Shown: positions 27,094 to 36,747 of the stretch, piece by piece | Layout of the letters: every line of letters starts with the position of its first letter | Position numbering within the stretch: the stretch's first letter is position 1 | Origin: Burkholderia paludis | GTDB taxonomy: Bacteria > Pseudomonadota > Gammaproteobacteria > Burkholderiales > Burkholderiaceae | Assembly (NCBI RefSeq): GCF_000732615.1 | Contig: NZ_JPGL01000006.1 | Location: 186,001-250,000 of the forward strand | Reading direction: 5' to 3' | Length of the DNA: 64,000 nucleotides | Notes under the pieces: generated by a model | Seen by the model: only the letters and a program-made list of their open reading frames with translations | Databases searched by the model: none | What the model was told of the DNA's origin: nothing | Made by a program: the position numbers and the translations under genes

Positions 27094-27128
27094 GGGAAGC
27101 CGCCCGGTATCGTGCAGGGTGGTTTCCC
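27094..27128 (+). repeat. Stable intercistronic hairpin after the major pilin
   Basis: GGGAAGCCGCCC (27094-27105) pairs over 12 bp, with two G-U wobbles, with GGGTGGTTTCCC (27117-27128); loop 11 nt. No T-run follows. Hairpins at this place in fimbrial operons commonly stabilise pilin mRNA or attenuate downstream genes, which would favour excess major subunit. Confidence 0.55.
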
Positions 27129-27203
27129 ATTTCTCCCTGACCCATCTTCAAGCTCGCTCCGCCCGGAGCCGCGGCTTGTACGATCTACCAAACGAGTTGA
27201 CCT

Positions 27204-27962
27204 ATGAACTGGAGGATGCCGAAATCCCTGGCAGCACTCGCGCTATGCGCGACCGTGTGGGCCCAATGCGCACAGGCGAGCGTCGTGGTTACCGGAACGC
27301 GTGTCGTTTTTCCGGGCGAGAGCCGTGAAGTCACGGTGCGCCTGATGAACGACGGCAATTCGCCGGCACTCGTTCAGGCGTGGATCGATACCGGCAACGC
27401 GAAGGAGTCGCCGGAACAGATCGTCGTGCCGTTCGCGCTGACGCCGTCGATGTTCCGCCTCGATCCCGGCAAGGGACAGTCGCTGCGAGTGCTGTATGCC
27501 GGCGAGCCGCTGCCTGCCGACCGCGAATCGCTGTTCTGGCTGAACGTGCTGGAAGTGCCGCCGAAAGTGGAAGGCAACGACGACGCGAACCGGATTCAAC
27601 TTGCATTCCGCTCGCGGATCAAAATGATGTATCGGCCGGCAGGATTGCCGGGTAGCGCGGCCAACGCGGCCGACCAGGTGAGCTGGACGATCGTTTCGAA
27701 GCAGGATGGGCGCGGCGTCGCGCTCAAGGCGACCAATGCCGGGCCATACGTCGTGAACCTCGGTGCGATCGAACTCGAGGCGGAAGGGCGCAAGTACGTG
27801 TTGCAACCGGGCTTCATTCGCCCGCAGGATTCCGCCACCTTCGACGTTCAGGAGCTCGGCGCCGTGCCGGCGCGGGCAACGGTCGACTACAGCATCATCG
27901 ACGACTGGGGCGCGATCCGGCCGCCCAAGAAAAGCGATATCGGCGGCAAGCGGAACGACTGA
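27204..27962 (+). CDS. Periplasmic fimbrial chaperone (PapD family)
   Basis: 252 residues. Signal peptide about 1-25 (ends QASVVV). The N-terminal Ig-like domain contains GTRVVFPGESREVTVRLMN and the family signature LFWLNVLEVPPK, followed by the conserved RSRIKMMYRPAG. It caps pilin subunits in the periplasm by donor-strand complementation and delivers them to the usher. It lies 120 bp after the pilin gene; a second hairpin (around 27974-28004) separates it from the usher gene. Confidence 0.9.
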   Translation: MNWRMPKSLAALALCATVWAQCAQASVVVTGTRVVFPGESREVTVRLMNDGNSPALVQAWIDTGNAKESPEQIVVPFALTPSMFRLDPGKGQSLRVLYAGEPLPADRESLFWLNVLEVPPKVEGNDDANRIQLAFRSRIKMMYRPAGLPGSAANAADQVSWTIVSKQDGRGVALKATNAGPYVVNLGAIELEAEGRKYVLQPGFIRPQDSATFDVQELGAVPARATVDYSIIDDWGAIRPPKKSDIGGKRND

Positions 27963-28110
27963 TAACAGGCACGTGTGGCCCGGTTCGATCGTGCCGGTCA
28001 CACAGGAAGTACCTGCAGGCTGATTTCGAACTCGTGCGATCCAGCAAACGACATAAATTTCGGACGATCGAATAAAGAAATTCGTTATCCGAAGTAAATT
28101 CGGAGAAAAA

Positions 28111-30717
28111 ATGAATCGACTTATTGGATGCGGTGCTGGTACGCGCTCTGCGCCGCGCGTCAGTCTGATTACTTCAATGGTGATGTCGGCGATTGCCGGC
28201 TGGCATGCATCCGCCGGCGCCGAACAGGTGCCGCTGGCCGGCGCCGGGAACGCGCAAGCCGTGGCGACCCAGGTGGCGAGCGTGCAGTTCGACAGCGGCT
28301 TCCTGACTGACGGCGGGCGCAACGCGGCCGATCTGTCGCGCTTCGAGAAAGGCAACGCGGTGATGCCGGGCATGTATGCCGTGGACGTCTACGTGAACGA
28401 CAACCTTGTCACGAGCACCCAGGTCACGTTCCGCGCGTCCGCGAAGTCGATCGACGCGCAACCGTGTTTCGACGAGCGGCTGCTGCAGGATATCGGCGTC
28501 GACGTCGAACGGCTGCATGCCGATGCGCTCGCGCAATTGCGCGACGGACACGCCTGCATGGCGCTGCCGGACGCGATTCCCGACGCGCTGGCCGTTTTCA
28601 CGTTCGACGAGCAGCGGCTCAACCTGAGCATTCCGCAAAGCGTGCTGCGCCGTAGCCCGCGCGGCTACGTCGGCCCGAATCGTTGGGATTCCGGCGTGAC
28701 GATGGGCATGCTGAACTACAACGCGAACCTCTACACGCATCGCAATTCCGGCGGGCCGACGCTCACGCAAGGCTACGTTGGTCTCACGGCCGGCATGAAC
28801 CTCGGGCCATGGCATTTCCGGCACGAGGGCTCGTACAACTGGGCGACGGCGGGCGGCGGCAAGTATCAGGATATCGCAACCTATGTGCGCCGAGACCTCG
28901 CCGCGTTAAAAGCGCAGTTGACCGTTGGCGAATCGTATACGACAGGCGAACTGTTCGATTCGACGCAGTTCCGTGGCGTGCAGATCGCGTCGGACGACCG
29001 GATGCTGCCGGAGTCGATGCGCGGCTATGCGCCGGTCGTTCGCGGCGTGGCGAACAGCAACGCGAAGGTGACGATCCGCCAGAACGGCGTGACGATTTAC
29101 GAGACGACCGTCGCGCCGGGCGCGTTCGAGATCGACGACCTGTACGCGACGGGCTACGGTGGCGACCTGAAGGTGACGGTGACGGAGGCCAACGGTTCGG
29201 TTCACCAGTTCAGCGTGCCGTATGCGGCGGTGCCGATGGCGCTGCGGCCCGGCATTCACCGCTACAGCTTCGTCGCGGGGACGGTGCGCGATACGCAAAG
29301 CGACCGTAATCCGCTGTTCATGCAGGGCACGTGGCAGCAGGGCATCACGAATCTGTTGACCGGGTACGGCGGTGTTACCGCCGCGCAGGGCTATCTCTCG
29401 GTGATGCTCGGCAGCGCGTTCAACACGCCGTTCGGCGCGTTGGGGATGGACGTCACGCAGGCGTCGACCTCGGTGCCGGGCGTCAAGCGCTTCAACGGGA
29501 CGAGTGCGCGCGTCAGCTACTCGAAGTCGATCACGCAGACGCAAACCGACGTGACGATCGCCGCCTATCGCTATTCGACCAGCGGCTATTTCGGGCTGAA
29601 CGACGCGATGCTCGTGCGCGAACGCGTTGACAACCGGGGGTCGGTCGACTCGGTGGCGCGGCAGCGCAGCCGTGCGTCGTTGACGGTCAACCAGGCGTTC
29701 GGCGACCGCGGCGGCCGGCTGGCGCTCTCCGTGTCGGCGATGAATTACTGGAATCGCGGCGGTTCGGACGTCAGCTACTCGGCGTCCTATTCGAACACGT
29801 TCCGCAACGTCAGCTACGGCGTTTCGGTGCTTCGCCAGCAGAACAGCATGGGCCGGAACGAAACGCAGTACTACGTGAGCGCGACGATCCCGCTCGGCAA
29901 GACGTCGTCGACGATGGCGACGACGAGCTTCTCGCACAACACGAACGGCCAGACGCAGGCGCTCGCGACGGTGTCGGGCTCGTCGCTTCACGACGATCGG
30001 CTGTCGTACAGCGTGACGGCGAACCGCTCGTCCGGCGGTGGCGGCAGCGCGAGCAACGACGGCAGCGGCTCGGTCGTCTATCGCGGCGCCTATGGCGAAG
30101 TATCGGCCACGGCGGGCGCCGGCACCGGCTATCAACAGGGCTCGCTCGGCATCCGCGGCGGAGTGGTCGCGCACCGTGGCGGCATCACGTTCGCGCAGCC
30201 GCTGTCGGAAACCTTCGCGATCGTCAATGCGCCGGATGCGGCGGGTGCGCGCGTGCTCAATTCACCGGGCGCGCGTGTCGACTGGCGCGGGTATGCGGTC
30301 GTGCCCTATCTGACGCCGTATTCGATGAATGCGATCGAACTCGATCCGGAAGGTTTGTCGACCGACGTCGAAATCAAGGCGACGACGCAGCAGATTGCGC
30401 CGCGCGCCGGTGCGGTGCCGATGCTGTCGTTCCAGACGATATCGGGAAAATCGGCGGTGATCGACGCGCGTCGTGCGGACGGCGGCACGCTGCCGTTCGG
30501 CGCGGCGGTGGTCGATGCGTCGGGCAAGGAAATTGGCGTCGTCGGGCAGGGTGGCCGGATATTCGCGCGCGGGCTCGACGACAACGGGACGCTGACCGTG
30601 CGCTGGAGCGAAGACGCGAACGCGCTGTGTTCAATCCGATACGCGTTGCCTGTCGCAAAAAGCAGCGCGCGAAACAATGCCGTGCGGCGGTTCGATGCGG
30701 TGTGCGATGCGCAGTGA
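28111..30717 (+). CDS. Fimbrial outer-membrane usher (FimD/PapC family)
   Basis: 868 residues, the normal usher length. A signal peptide (about 1-36) precedes the N-terminal chaperone-binding domain (about 45-165: VQFDSGFL, then LSRFEKGNAVMPG), the beta-barrel with GEIYTT-like GESYTTGELFDSTQFRG, a plug region, and C-terminal domains (DARRADGGTLPFGAAVVDASG, VRWSEDANALCSIRYALP). It forms the pore that polymerises and exports the fimbria. The ATG follows GGAGA closely. Confidence 0.92.
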   Translation: MNRLIGCGAGTRSAPRVSLITSMVMSAIAGWHASAGAEQVPLAGAGNAQAVATQVASVQFDSGFLTDGGRNAADLSRFEKGNAVMPGMYAVDVYVNDNLVTSTQVTFRASAKSIDAQPCFDERLLQDIGVDVERLHADALAQLRDGHACMALPDAIPDALAVFTFDEQRLNLSIPQSVLRRSPRGYVGPNRWDSGVTMGMLNYNANLYTHRNSGGPTLTQGYVGLTAGMNLGPWHFRHEGSYNWATAGGGKYQDIATYVRRDLAALKAQLTVGESYTTGELFDSTQFRGVQIASDDRMLPESMRGYAPVVRGVANSNAKVTIRQNGVTIYETTVAPGAFEIDDLYATGYGGDLKVTVTEANGSVHQFSVPYAAVPMALRPGIHRYSFVAGTVRDTQSDRNPLFMQGTWQQGITNLLTGYGGVTAAQGYLSVMLGSAFNTPFGALGMDVTQASTSVPGVKRFNGTSARVSYSKSITQTQTDVTIAAYRYSTSGYFGLNDAMLVRERVDNRGSVDSVARQRSRASLTVNQAFGDRGGRLALSVSAMNYWNRGGSDVSYSASYSNTFRNVSYGVSVLRQQNSMGRNETQYYVSATIPLGKTSSTMATTSFSHNTNGQTQALATVSGSSLHDDRLSYSVTANRSSGGGGSASNDGSGSVVYRGAYGEVSATAGAGTGYQQGSLGIRGGVVAHRGGITFAQPLSETFAIVNAPDAAGARVLNSPGARVDWRGYAVVPYLTPYSMNAIELDPEGLSTDVEIKATTQQIAPRAGAVPMLSFQTISGKSAVIDARRADGGTLPFGAAVVDASGKEIGVVGQGGRIFARGLDDNGTLTVRWSEDANALCSIRYALPVAKSSARNNAVRRFDAVCDAQ

Positions 30718-30817
30718 CATGTCTCCGGGTTTGCCGACACGGCGACCGGGCGGCGCTTCACGTAGCGCCGCCGCCGTGCGATCCGATAGTGAATACCAGG
30801 AAAGAGGAAGTGACGAG

Positions 30818-31753
30818 ATGACGACAAACGACTTGACGCGACCGCGCCGGATGCGCGCGCTATGCACGATGGTGCCGCTCGTGTTGCTGGCGGCTGGAGC
30901 ATTGCAATCGGCGCGGGCGACCGACATCACTGCATTCGGGATGGAGATTGCGTTCCCGAGGATCACTGCCAGTTATGTCGTGCTGGGGCGGCATTACATT
31001 TCGCCGATGGAGGCGTGCGGGTTATCGAAGTGCTCCATAATTTCAAACTTACTCTTCCCCTATGGTGGTTCCGCGTGGGGAAATGGCCCGGCGATTGCGA
31101 CGAACGTGACGGGTGTGTTGGCGCGTCTGTTGGTCGAAGGAAAACCCATTGATAACCAAGAGGCTACGCCTGAAAAACGGATCGAATTCTCTCAACCGCT
31201 CGAAGTGCAACTGCTTAGCGGCGGCACTCCCATTCAAAGGGGATCGCTAGGGACGACCAGGTCGGGCTATTTCTCGCTCTATATGGCCAACGGCCGCGAA
31301 TTGAATATCTACCTTCAGGGATCAGTCACGCCGATCGACGGCACCTGCTCGACGCCGGCGCAGAATGTGACGTTGCCGGGTGCACTGTTGAATAAATTCG
31401 GCGACGTCGGTTCGACTGTGGGTGCTCACAGTTTCCAGATCCGGGTCGAGAATTGTCCGAAGGGATACAACCGGGTCGGCTATGTACTCCAGCCGCGTGG
31501 CGGCGCGATCGCGAATGCCCCGGGGGTGTTGCCGCTCGGCACCGGGTCGACCGCCAGCGGCGTGAAGCTCCGGATTACCGACGACAAGGGCGTGCCGGCG
31601 ACTTTCGGCACCTCGATCAAGCTGAATGCCTACGAAAAGGCCACGGGCGGTTCGTATGCGGTTCCGATGCTGGCATCGTATATCAAGACCGATGCGAAGG
31701 TTACGCTGGGCACGGTAAGCGGTGCGATGACCGTGTTGCTGGATTATCAGTGA
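30818..31753 (+). CDS. Fimbrial tip adhesin
   Basis: 311 residues from the ATG at 30818, preceded by AAGAGGAAG. Signal peptide to about residue 35 (ALQSARA). The N-terminal receptor-binding domain (about 36-170) has its own Cys pair (CGLSKCSI) and is AT-richer than the flanking DNA. The C-terminal pilin domain (about 172-311) has Cys in GTCSTPAQ and ENCPKGY and ends GAMTVLLDYQ like the major pilin. The two-domain form, twice-pilin length and last place in the operon fit a tip adhesin; the ligand is unknown. Confidence 0.8.
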   Translation: MTTNDLTRPRRMRALCTMVPLVLLAAGALQSARATDITAFGMEIAFPRITASYVVLGRHYISPMEACGLSKCSIISNLLFPYGGSAWGNGPAIATNVTGVLARLLVEGKPIDNQEATPEKRIEFSQPLEVQLLSGGTPIQRGSLGTTRSGYFSLYMANGRELNIYLQGSVTPIDGTCSTPAQNVTLPGALLNKFGDVGSTVGAHSFQIRVENCPKGYNRVGYVLQPRGGAIANAPGVLPLGTGSTASGVKLRITDDKGVPATFGTSIKLNAYEKATGGSYAVPMLASYIKTDAKVTLGTVSGAMTVLLDYQ

Positions 31754-31950
31754 GAATAGGGCGGCGTTCGCGTTTGGCACGTGTTGTCGAGATCGAATCG
31801 ACGGGGCGTGGTACAGCGATATCGATGCCGGCGTGACGGATTCGCATCACGACGATGGCCGAGCCGATTGATCGGCGCATGGCCACGGCGGTCGGCGAGA
31901 AGCAAGGCGAGGGGCAATTTCCGATATCACGGCGGTTGCCTGGTTTGACG

Positions 31951-31995
31951 AATGCGAGGGTGAACCCGTTTCCGGGCTTCATTCCTCGCATTTTT
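31951..31995 (+). terminator. Terminator of the fimbrial operon
   Basis: AATGCGAGG (31951-31959) pairs with CCTCGCATT (31984-31992); the loop carries an inner CCCG/CGGG hairpin and a T-run follows. It lies about 200 nt after the adhesin stop. The remaining bases up to 32134 show no gene. Confidence 0.6.
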
Positions 31996-32133
31996 ATATG
32001 CTGGAAGCATAGGCCGACGAACCGACGGCAGTTCAGTCCTTTCGATCACCGGCTTCGCCGAGATGAGCGTATTGAGTCGCCTACCGCGTGCATTTCTCAT
32101 GCGCTCTGTCGGGCGTGGACGAAATCTGCGCGA

Positions 32134-33181
32134 TCAGGGGGGTGTCGTCGGTTTGCGCGACGCCGAGGTATGTCGGTTCAGCGCCGCTACCATCGGTCGT
32201 TCGATCCGGACGTGGCAGACATGCCCGGCCACGCAGACGATGACCAGGATGGCGCACGCACCAACGATGCCGGCCCCCGTCTGGAGGCCCGCGCGCATCC
32301 CGAGAATCTTGTCGGCGATGCCGATGACGTACGGATGGATCAGATAGATCGAATAACTGGCGGACCCGAGCGCCGCCACCATCCGGTTCGTGATCGTCCG
32401 GTTGCGCATGTCGAGCGCGACCAGCGCAACGATCAGCACGCACGACGGCACGCCCCATAGCGCGATCCGTGTGAATGCCTGCGGCGTACCGTATACGGCG
32501 TGGGACAGCGGAATCGTCATGACCGCGCCGACCGCCACGACCGCCCATACCGGTGCGGCGATGCGGCTCGCGATGCCGGTTTGCAGCACCCGGTACGCGA
32601 CGACACCCAGGCCGAACTCCAGCACGACCGGACGCCCGAGATGATCGACGACGGTGCCGGGCGTGCCGTCGATCTCGATCCACAGCCACAATGACGCGAG
32701 CATCAGCGCGGCGCACGCCGTCGCACGGCGGGCGCGAACCAGCACGAGACTCGCCGCAACGGCGAGGTAGAACAGCATTTCGTATTCGAGGGTCCAGCCG
32801 TTCAGGTTCAGCGGGCCCCATTGGCCGTTTTCCTTGACGTACGGCACGAACAGCAGCGATTTGACCAGGTATTCGGGCGCGGCCGTCGTCGTGTTCAGCC
32901 ATTGCGGACGCAGCACGGCGATCGCGTAGATGCCGATCGTCGTCAGCCAGTAGAGCGGCACGATCCGGATCAGGCGCTTGCGAAAGAACGCACGGCCTTC
33001 GTCCGGTGCGACCCACGACATGATGAATCCGCTGATCACGAAGAAGACGTCGACGCCGGCCTGCCCGAACGGCAGCACGTGCATGTGATAGGCGACCACC
33101 GAGAGCGCGGCGAGTGCGCGCGCGCCCTGGATGTTCGGGAAGAACGCGCGTTCGCGCATGGCGTCACGCATGCCGCCCTCG
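32134..33181 (-). CDS. Acyltransferase 3 family protein of the exopolysaccharide cluster
   Basis: About 348 residues from the ATG at 33181 (GAGGGC upstream). It starts FFPNIQGARALAALSVVAYH, the typical acyltransferase-3 opening with the catalytic His, followed by GVDVFFVISGFIM and about ten transmembrane helices (for example GSASYSIYLIHPYVIGI near the end). The family O-acylates sugars or peptidoglycan at the inner membrane, so it probably decorates the polysaccharide. It overlaps the polymerase gene by 18 bp and is last in the operon. Confidence 0.85.
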
Positions 33182-34303
33182 CGACGGGCGGTCGTGACGT
33201 CGGGCGGGGGGCGTGCCGGGGACGGCGGCCGGGGCGTCGACGACGGCGATGCCGGGCGCATCGGGTCGCCGGCCCGGCCTGCGCGCCGGGCGCGACACCG
33301 TCGCGAACTGTACGGCGCACAGCAGCGCCGCGCTCGACAGATGGCGCGTGTAGCTGCCCAGGTCGGGCTCGAACAGCATCGACACCGCGATGTGCCCGAC
33401 GACGAGCGCGGCGAGCACGTCGCGGGCAGGCTTCGTGTCATGGCGCGCACGGCGCCACACGGCGGCCAGCGCGATCCAGACGAACACCTGCATCGCGATT
33501 TCCTTCGGCCCCGGCGAGAACAGCACGGGCAGATTCAGCCGCGACAGCGCGTACAGGTAGTTCATGCAGAACGCGCCGAACGAATCCGGCGCGACGAGGT
33601 TGTGGAAGCTGGTGCGCGCGCCGAACGGGGAGCCGTGTGCGAGATAGTCGGCCGCCATGTCGCGCGGATGCTGCAGCAGGTAATAGATGTCGTTCGGCAG
33701 CAGGAACAGCGCGAGCAGTGCGGCGAGCATCAGCCAGGTCCTGCGGCCCCACGATCCGCGCCGAAACAGCAGCGCGGCGAGTGCGATCGCGAGAATCAGC
33801 GCGAAATAGCCGCGCACGACGGCCGCGTAGCCGCCGTACAGCACGACGGCGGCCGTGACGGTGACGAACATGGAGCGGCGCTGCGCGACGCGGGCGAGCA
33901 CGATGGCCATCAGCACGACGAGCGTGTCCTTGCTCGCGACGAACAGGTTGAAGAATACGCACGGCGCGAGCAGCACGAGGCTCGCGACGAACGACCCGAC
34001 GCGGCGCGCGTGCGCGATCGTCATCCAGATGCACAGCGCACCGATCGCGGCGGTCAGCACGTGCGTGCCGGAAGCGCCCAGCATCGCGTAGAACTTCGCG
34101 ACCGCATCGAACGACGTGCCGTCGTAGTCGCCGGACCCGCCGATCTGGCTCTGGATCTTGTCGGCGTCCCGGAACACGTATTCGGGGAGAAACGCGCCGG
34201 CCTTTGCATAGACGATCCAGTACAGCAATACGGCCAGCGTCGCGATCGCGGATCTCAATCCCCGGCTGAGCGCGGGCCCGGCTTCGGTCAGCTTATGCAG
34301 CAT
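33164..34303 (-). CDS. Putative exopolysaccharide polymerase (Wzy-like membrane protein)
   Basis: 379 residues starting MLHKLTEAGPALS. About ten transmembrane helices with a periplasmic loop region around YVFRDADKIQSQIGGSGDYDG and LPNDIYYLLQHPRDMAADYL. Sequence identity within Wzy proteins is low, so the call rests on topology and on the cluster lacking any other polymerase. Its start overlaps the flippase stop by 11 bp, and its end overlaps the acyltransferase start by 18 bp. Confidence 0.7.
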   Translation of the reverse strand: MLHKLTEAGPALSRGLRSAIATLAVLLYWIVYAKAGAFLPEYVFRDADKIQSQIGGSGDYDGTSFDAVAKFYAMLGASGTHVLTAAIGALCIWMTIAHARRVGSFVASLVLLAPCVFFNLFVASKDTLVVLMAIVLARVAQRRSMFVTVTAAVVLYGGYAAVVRGYFALILAIALAALLFRRGSWGRRTWLMLAALLALFLLPNDIYYLLQHPRDMAADYLAHGSPFGARTSFHNLVAPDSFGAFCMNYLYALSRLNLPVLFSPGPKEIAMQVFVWIALAAVWRRARHDTKPARDVLAALVVGHIAVSMLFEPDLGSYTRHLSSAALLCAVQFATVSRPARRPGRRPDAPGIAVVDAPAAVPGTPPARRHDRPSRGRHA

Positions 34304-35576
34304 CGGGCAGGGTCTCCAGGGTTGCGCGCGGCGTGCCGGCGCGTGCGCCACGCGCGACGAGCCGTGCGAGCACGGCGACGATCGCGACGCTGGCGGTCAG
34401 GTGCGCGAGCGCGGCGCCCGGCATGCCGAAATGCACGGTCAGGAACCAGGCGGCCGGCACGCAGACGACTGCGACGACGCCCATCGACAGCATCGTCGCG
34501 AGCCCGGCGCGCAGCGCGATCGCCGCGGTCCACAGCACGTCCGCGACCGCGCGCAGCACGAACGACGCGAGCAGCACCGCGAGCAGGGCGACTTCCCGCG
34601 TGTCGCCCGATTGGTGCGCGAGGCGGAACAGGTCGTCTTGAACGGCAAGGATGGCGACGCCGGACAGGGCGGCAACGCCCGCGCTTGCTACCGTCGCGCG
34701 TCGAATGCGTGTCCGCAGCCGGCCGGGTTCGTCCGCGAGCGTGCGCACGAAGCCGGGCCCGGCCGCGACGACGACGGTCGAGAACGCGACCGCCTGCACG
34801 GCGTTGGCGATCGACCACACGAAGATGTAGCGGCCGAGCGCGGCCGCGTCCGCGTGACTGCCGGCCAAGAAGCGTTCGAGATATTGCAGCAGCGACAGTA
34901 CGATGCCCGCCGCGTAGAACGGCAGGCCGTTCAGCCAGACGCCGAGCATGCGGCGTGCGGGCGGCGACGCGTCGAACCGGGCGGGGCGGTGCGCGTGGCG
35001 CGCGTGCGCGCGGACGACGCGCCACGACGCGGCGACGACGCATGCGTTGCAGGCGAACCAGAGCGCGAAGACGGTATCGATCGAACGCACCGCGCCGGCG
35101 AGCAGCCCGGCGCACGCGACGCCGGCCCATGCGCCGGTGCGGGCGAACAGCAGCAGCGAACCGGCGCGCGGGCGATGCAGCGAATAGACCCAGGCGTTCG
35201 TTTCGGAGGCCGCATGCTCGGAGAGCGCGACGAGCGCGATCCAGGTCGCCACGGGAGGCGGCATGCCGAACGCGTCGACGCGGAGGCCGGCAAGCGGCGC
35301 GATGGCGAGCGCCGCGCAGACGACGAGATAGAGCGTGCAGAACACGACGCCCAACGCGCGGGCATCGTGGATCGCGGGCAGCGGGTCGCGCAGGCTGAGG
35401 CGGCGGTTGAGTTCCGAACTGAAACCGAGGCCGAGCAGTTTCGACGCGATGACCGACGCGGCGACCGCGAGGCCGTAGGCGGCAACCGCGTCGAAGCCGA
35501 GCGTGCGTGCGACGACGAGCGTCAGGCCGAACTTCAGGCCGAGCGCGGCGAACCGGAGAAAAAGTCGAATGAGCAT
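34293..35576 (-). CDS. Oligosaccharide flippase (Wzx-like, MOP superfamily)
   Basis: 427 residues with 12 or so transmembrane helices (LRFAALGLKFGLTLVVARTLG at the N-terminus, AVADVLWTAAIALRAGLATM late). This matches the polysaccharide biosynthesis (RfbX/Wzx) family, which moves undecaprenyl-linked repeat units across the inner membrane. It lies 16 bp after the pyruvyltransferase gene and overlaps the polymerase gene. Confidence 0.83.
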   Translation of the reverse strand: MLIRLFLRFAALGLKFGLTLVVARTLGFDAVAAYGLAVAASVIASKLLGLGFSSELNRRLSLRDPLPAIHDARALGVVFCTLYLVVCAALAIAPLAGLRVDAFGMPPPVATWIALVALSEHAASETNAWVYSLHRPRAGSLLLFARTGAWAGVACAGLLAGAVRSIDTVFALWFACNACVVAASWRVVRAHARHAHRPARFDASPPARRMLGVWLNGLPFYAAGIVLSLLQYLERFLAGSHADAAALGRYIFVWSIANAVQAVAFSTVVVAAGPGFVRTLADEPGRLRTRIRRATVASAGVAALSGVAILAVQDDLFRLAHQSGDTREVALLAVLLASFVLRAVADVLWTAAIALRAGLATMLSMGVVAVVCVPAAWFLTVHFGMPGAALAHLTASVAIVAVLARLVARGARAGTPRATLETLPDAA

Positions 35577-35592
35577 CGGGGATCCGCCGTCG

Positions 35593-36747
35593 TCATGCCT
35601 GCCGTGCGGCGCGCAGCGCGTCGATCACGCGTTCGCGCGCGGCGCCGATCCGGTCGAGCCCGGTCCGGGCCGCCTGCCAGAACGCGGCGGCCGCTCCGGG
35701 CGCGAGGATCGTGCGGGCGGCCTCGTCCGGATCGAATCCGGCGCCGTTGACGACCCAGTCGTCGAGGTGAAGATCGCCGTACGCGCCGAAGCCCTTGCGT
35801 TCGTAGCTGAGGTGGAACGCGGGCACGCCCTGCAGCACCGCTTCGAGCGCACCGTGCAGGCGCACCGACACGACGCGGTCGGGCGGATCGTGCGCGAGCA
35901 GCGTCCTGAGCGGTACGAGCGCGTCCCGAATGCCGATGTCGCGGTAGTACGCGGCGTCGTCGTTGCCGCGGCCGGTGCTTTGCACCGCGAACGTCACGCG
36001 ACAGTGCGCGCCGACGCGTTCGATCAGCCGCGCGACCGACGCCGCGTACCGGGCGCGCTGAGCGCGGTTCCACGCCGGCGCGCGGCGCAGCACGAACGCG
36101 ACGTGGCGAACATCGGCGCCGGCGCGCGCGGCGCGCTGCAGGATCGCATCGCGGCGCCGTTCGAACTCGAGCACCGCGAGATCGGGCGCGCGCCGTGTGT
36201 TCGGGTTCGCCGACAGAAACGCGAGCGAACGGTCGTCGCGCACGAAGACGCTGTCGAACGATGCGAGCAGCCCGCGCAGTTGCGCGCGCATCGGCCATGC
36301 GTAATGCGCGGGGCCGATGCTTTGCGGCAGATACACGACGGGCTTGCCCGATGCCTTCGCCGCACGCATCTGCAGCAGATGCCCGGCTTCGAGCTTGAGC
36401 GCCTCGACCGCATGGCGCGCGCGCAGGTAGCCGCCGCCGACGCCGGCGATCAGGTCGGCGCCGGCCAGCAGGCGGCGCAGGTCGCGCAGGCGGCCGTTCG
36501 CGCCGACGGGCAGCGGGAAGCCGGCCGCGCCGCGCAGGCGGGCCGCGCCGCGATCCGCGAGCACGGGGGCCGCGCGCACGTCGCCGTATTGCGGAAACGA
36601 CGACGGATCGGCCGCGACGATCGACACGCGCGTCGTGTCTCCGAATGCTTCCTTCAGCAGCTTGACGGACAGGTCGACCAGAAGGCCGTCCCCGGAATTG
36701 CACGCGCTGTACGCATGCAGCAGCGCGACGTGGGTGGTCGACGTCAT
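35593..36747 (-). CDS. Polysaccharide pyruvyl transferase family protein
   Basis: 384 residues. The opening VALLHAYSACNSGDGLLVDLSVKLL, the motif LIAGVGGGYLRAR, PVVYLPQSIGPAHY and the C-terminal VVSVRLHGALEAVLQGVPAF are those of the CsaB/WcaK pyruvyltransferase family, which adds ketal pyruvate from PEP to sugars. It implies an acidic pyruvylated polymer. Its start overlaps the upstream glycosyltransferase stop by ATGA. Confidence 0.84.
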   Translation of the reverse strand: MTSTTHVALLHAYSACNSGDGLLVDLSVKLLKEAFGDTTRVSIVAADPSSFPQYGDVRAAPVLADRGAARLRGAAGFPLPVGANGRLRDLRRLLAGADLIAGVGGGYLRARHAVEALKLEAGHLLQMRAAKASGKPVVYLPQSIGPAHYAWPMRAQLRGLLASFDSVFVRDDRSLAFLSANPNTRRAPDLAVLEFERRRDAILQRAARAGADVRHVAFVLRRAPAWNRAQRARYAASVARLIERVGAHCRVTFAVQSTGRGNDDAAYYRDIGIRDALVPLRTLLAHDPPDRVVSVRLHGALEAVLQGVPAFHLSYERKGFGAYGDLHLDDWVVNGAGFDPDEAARTILAPGAAAAFWQAARTGLDRIGAARERVIDALRAARQA

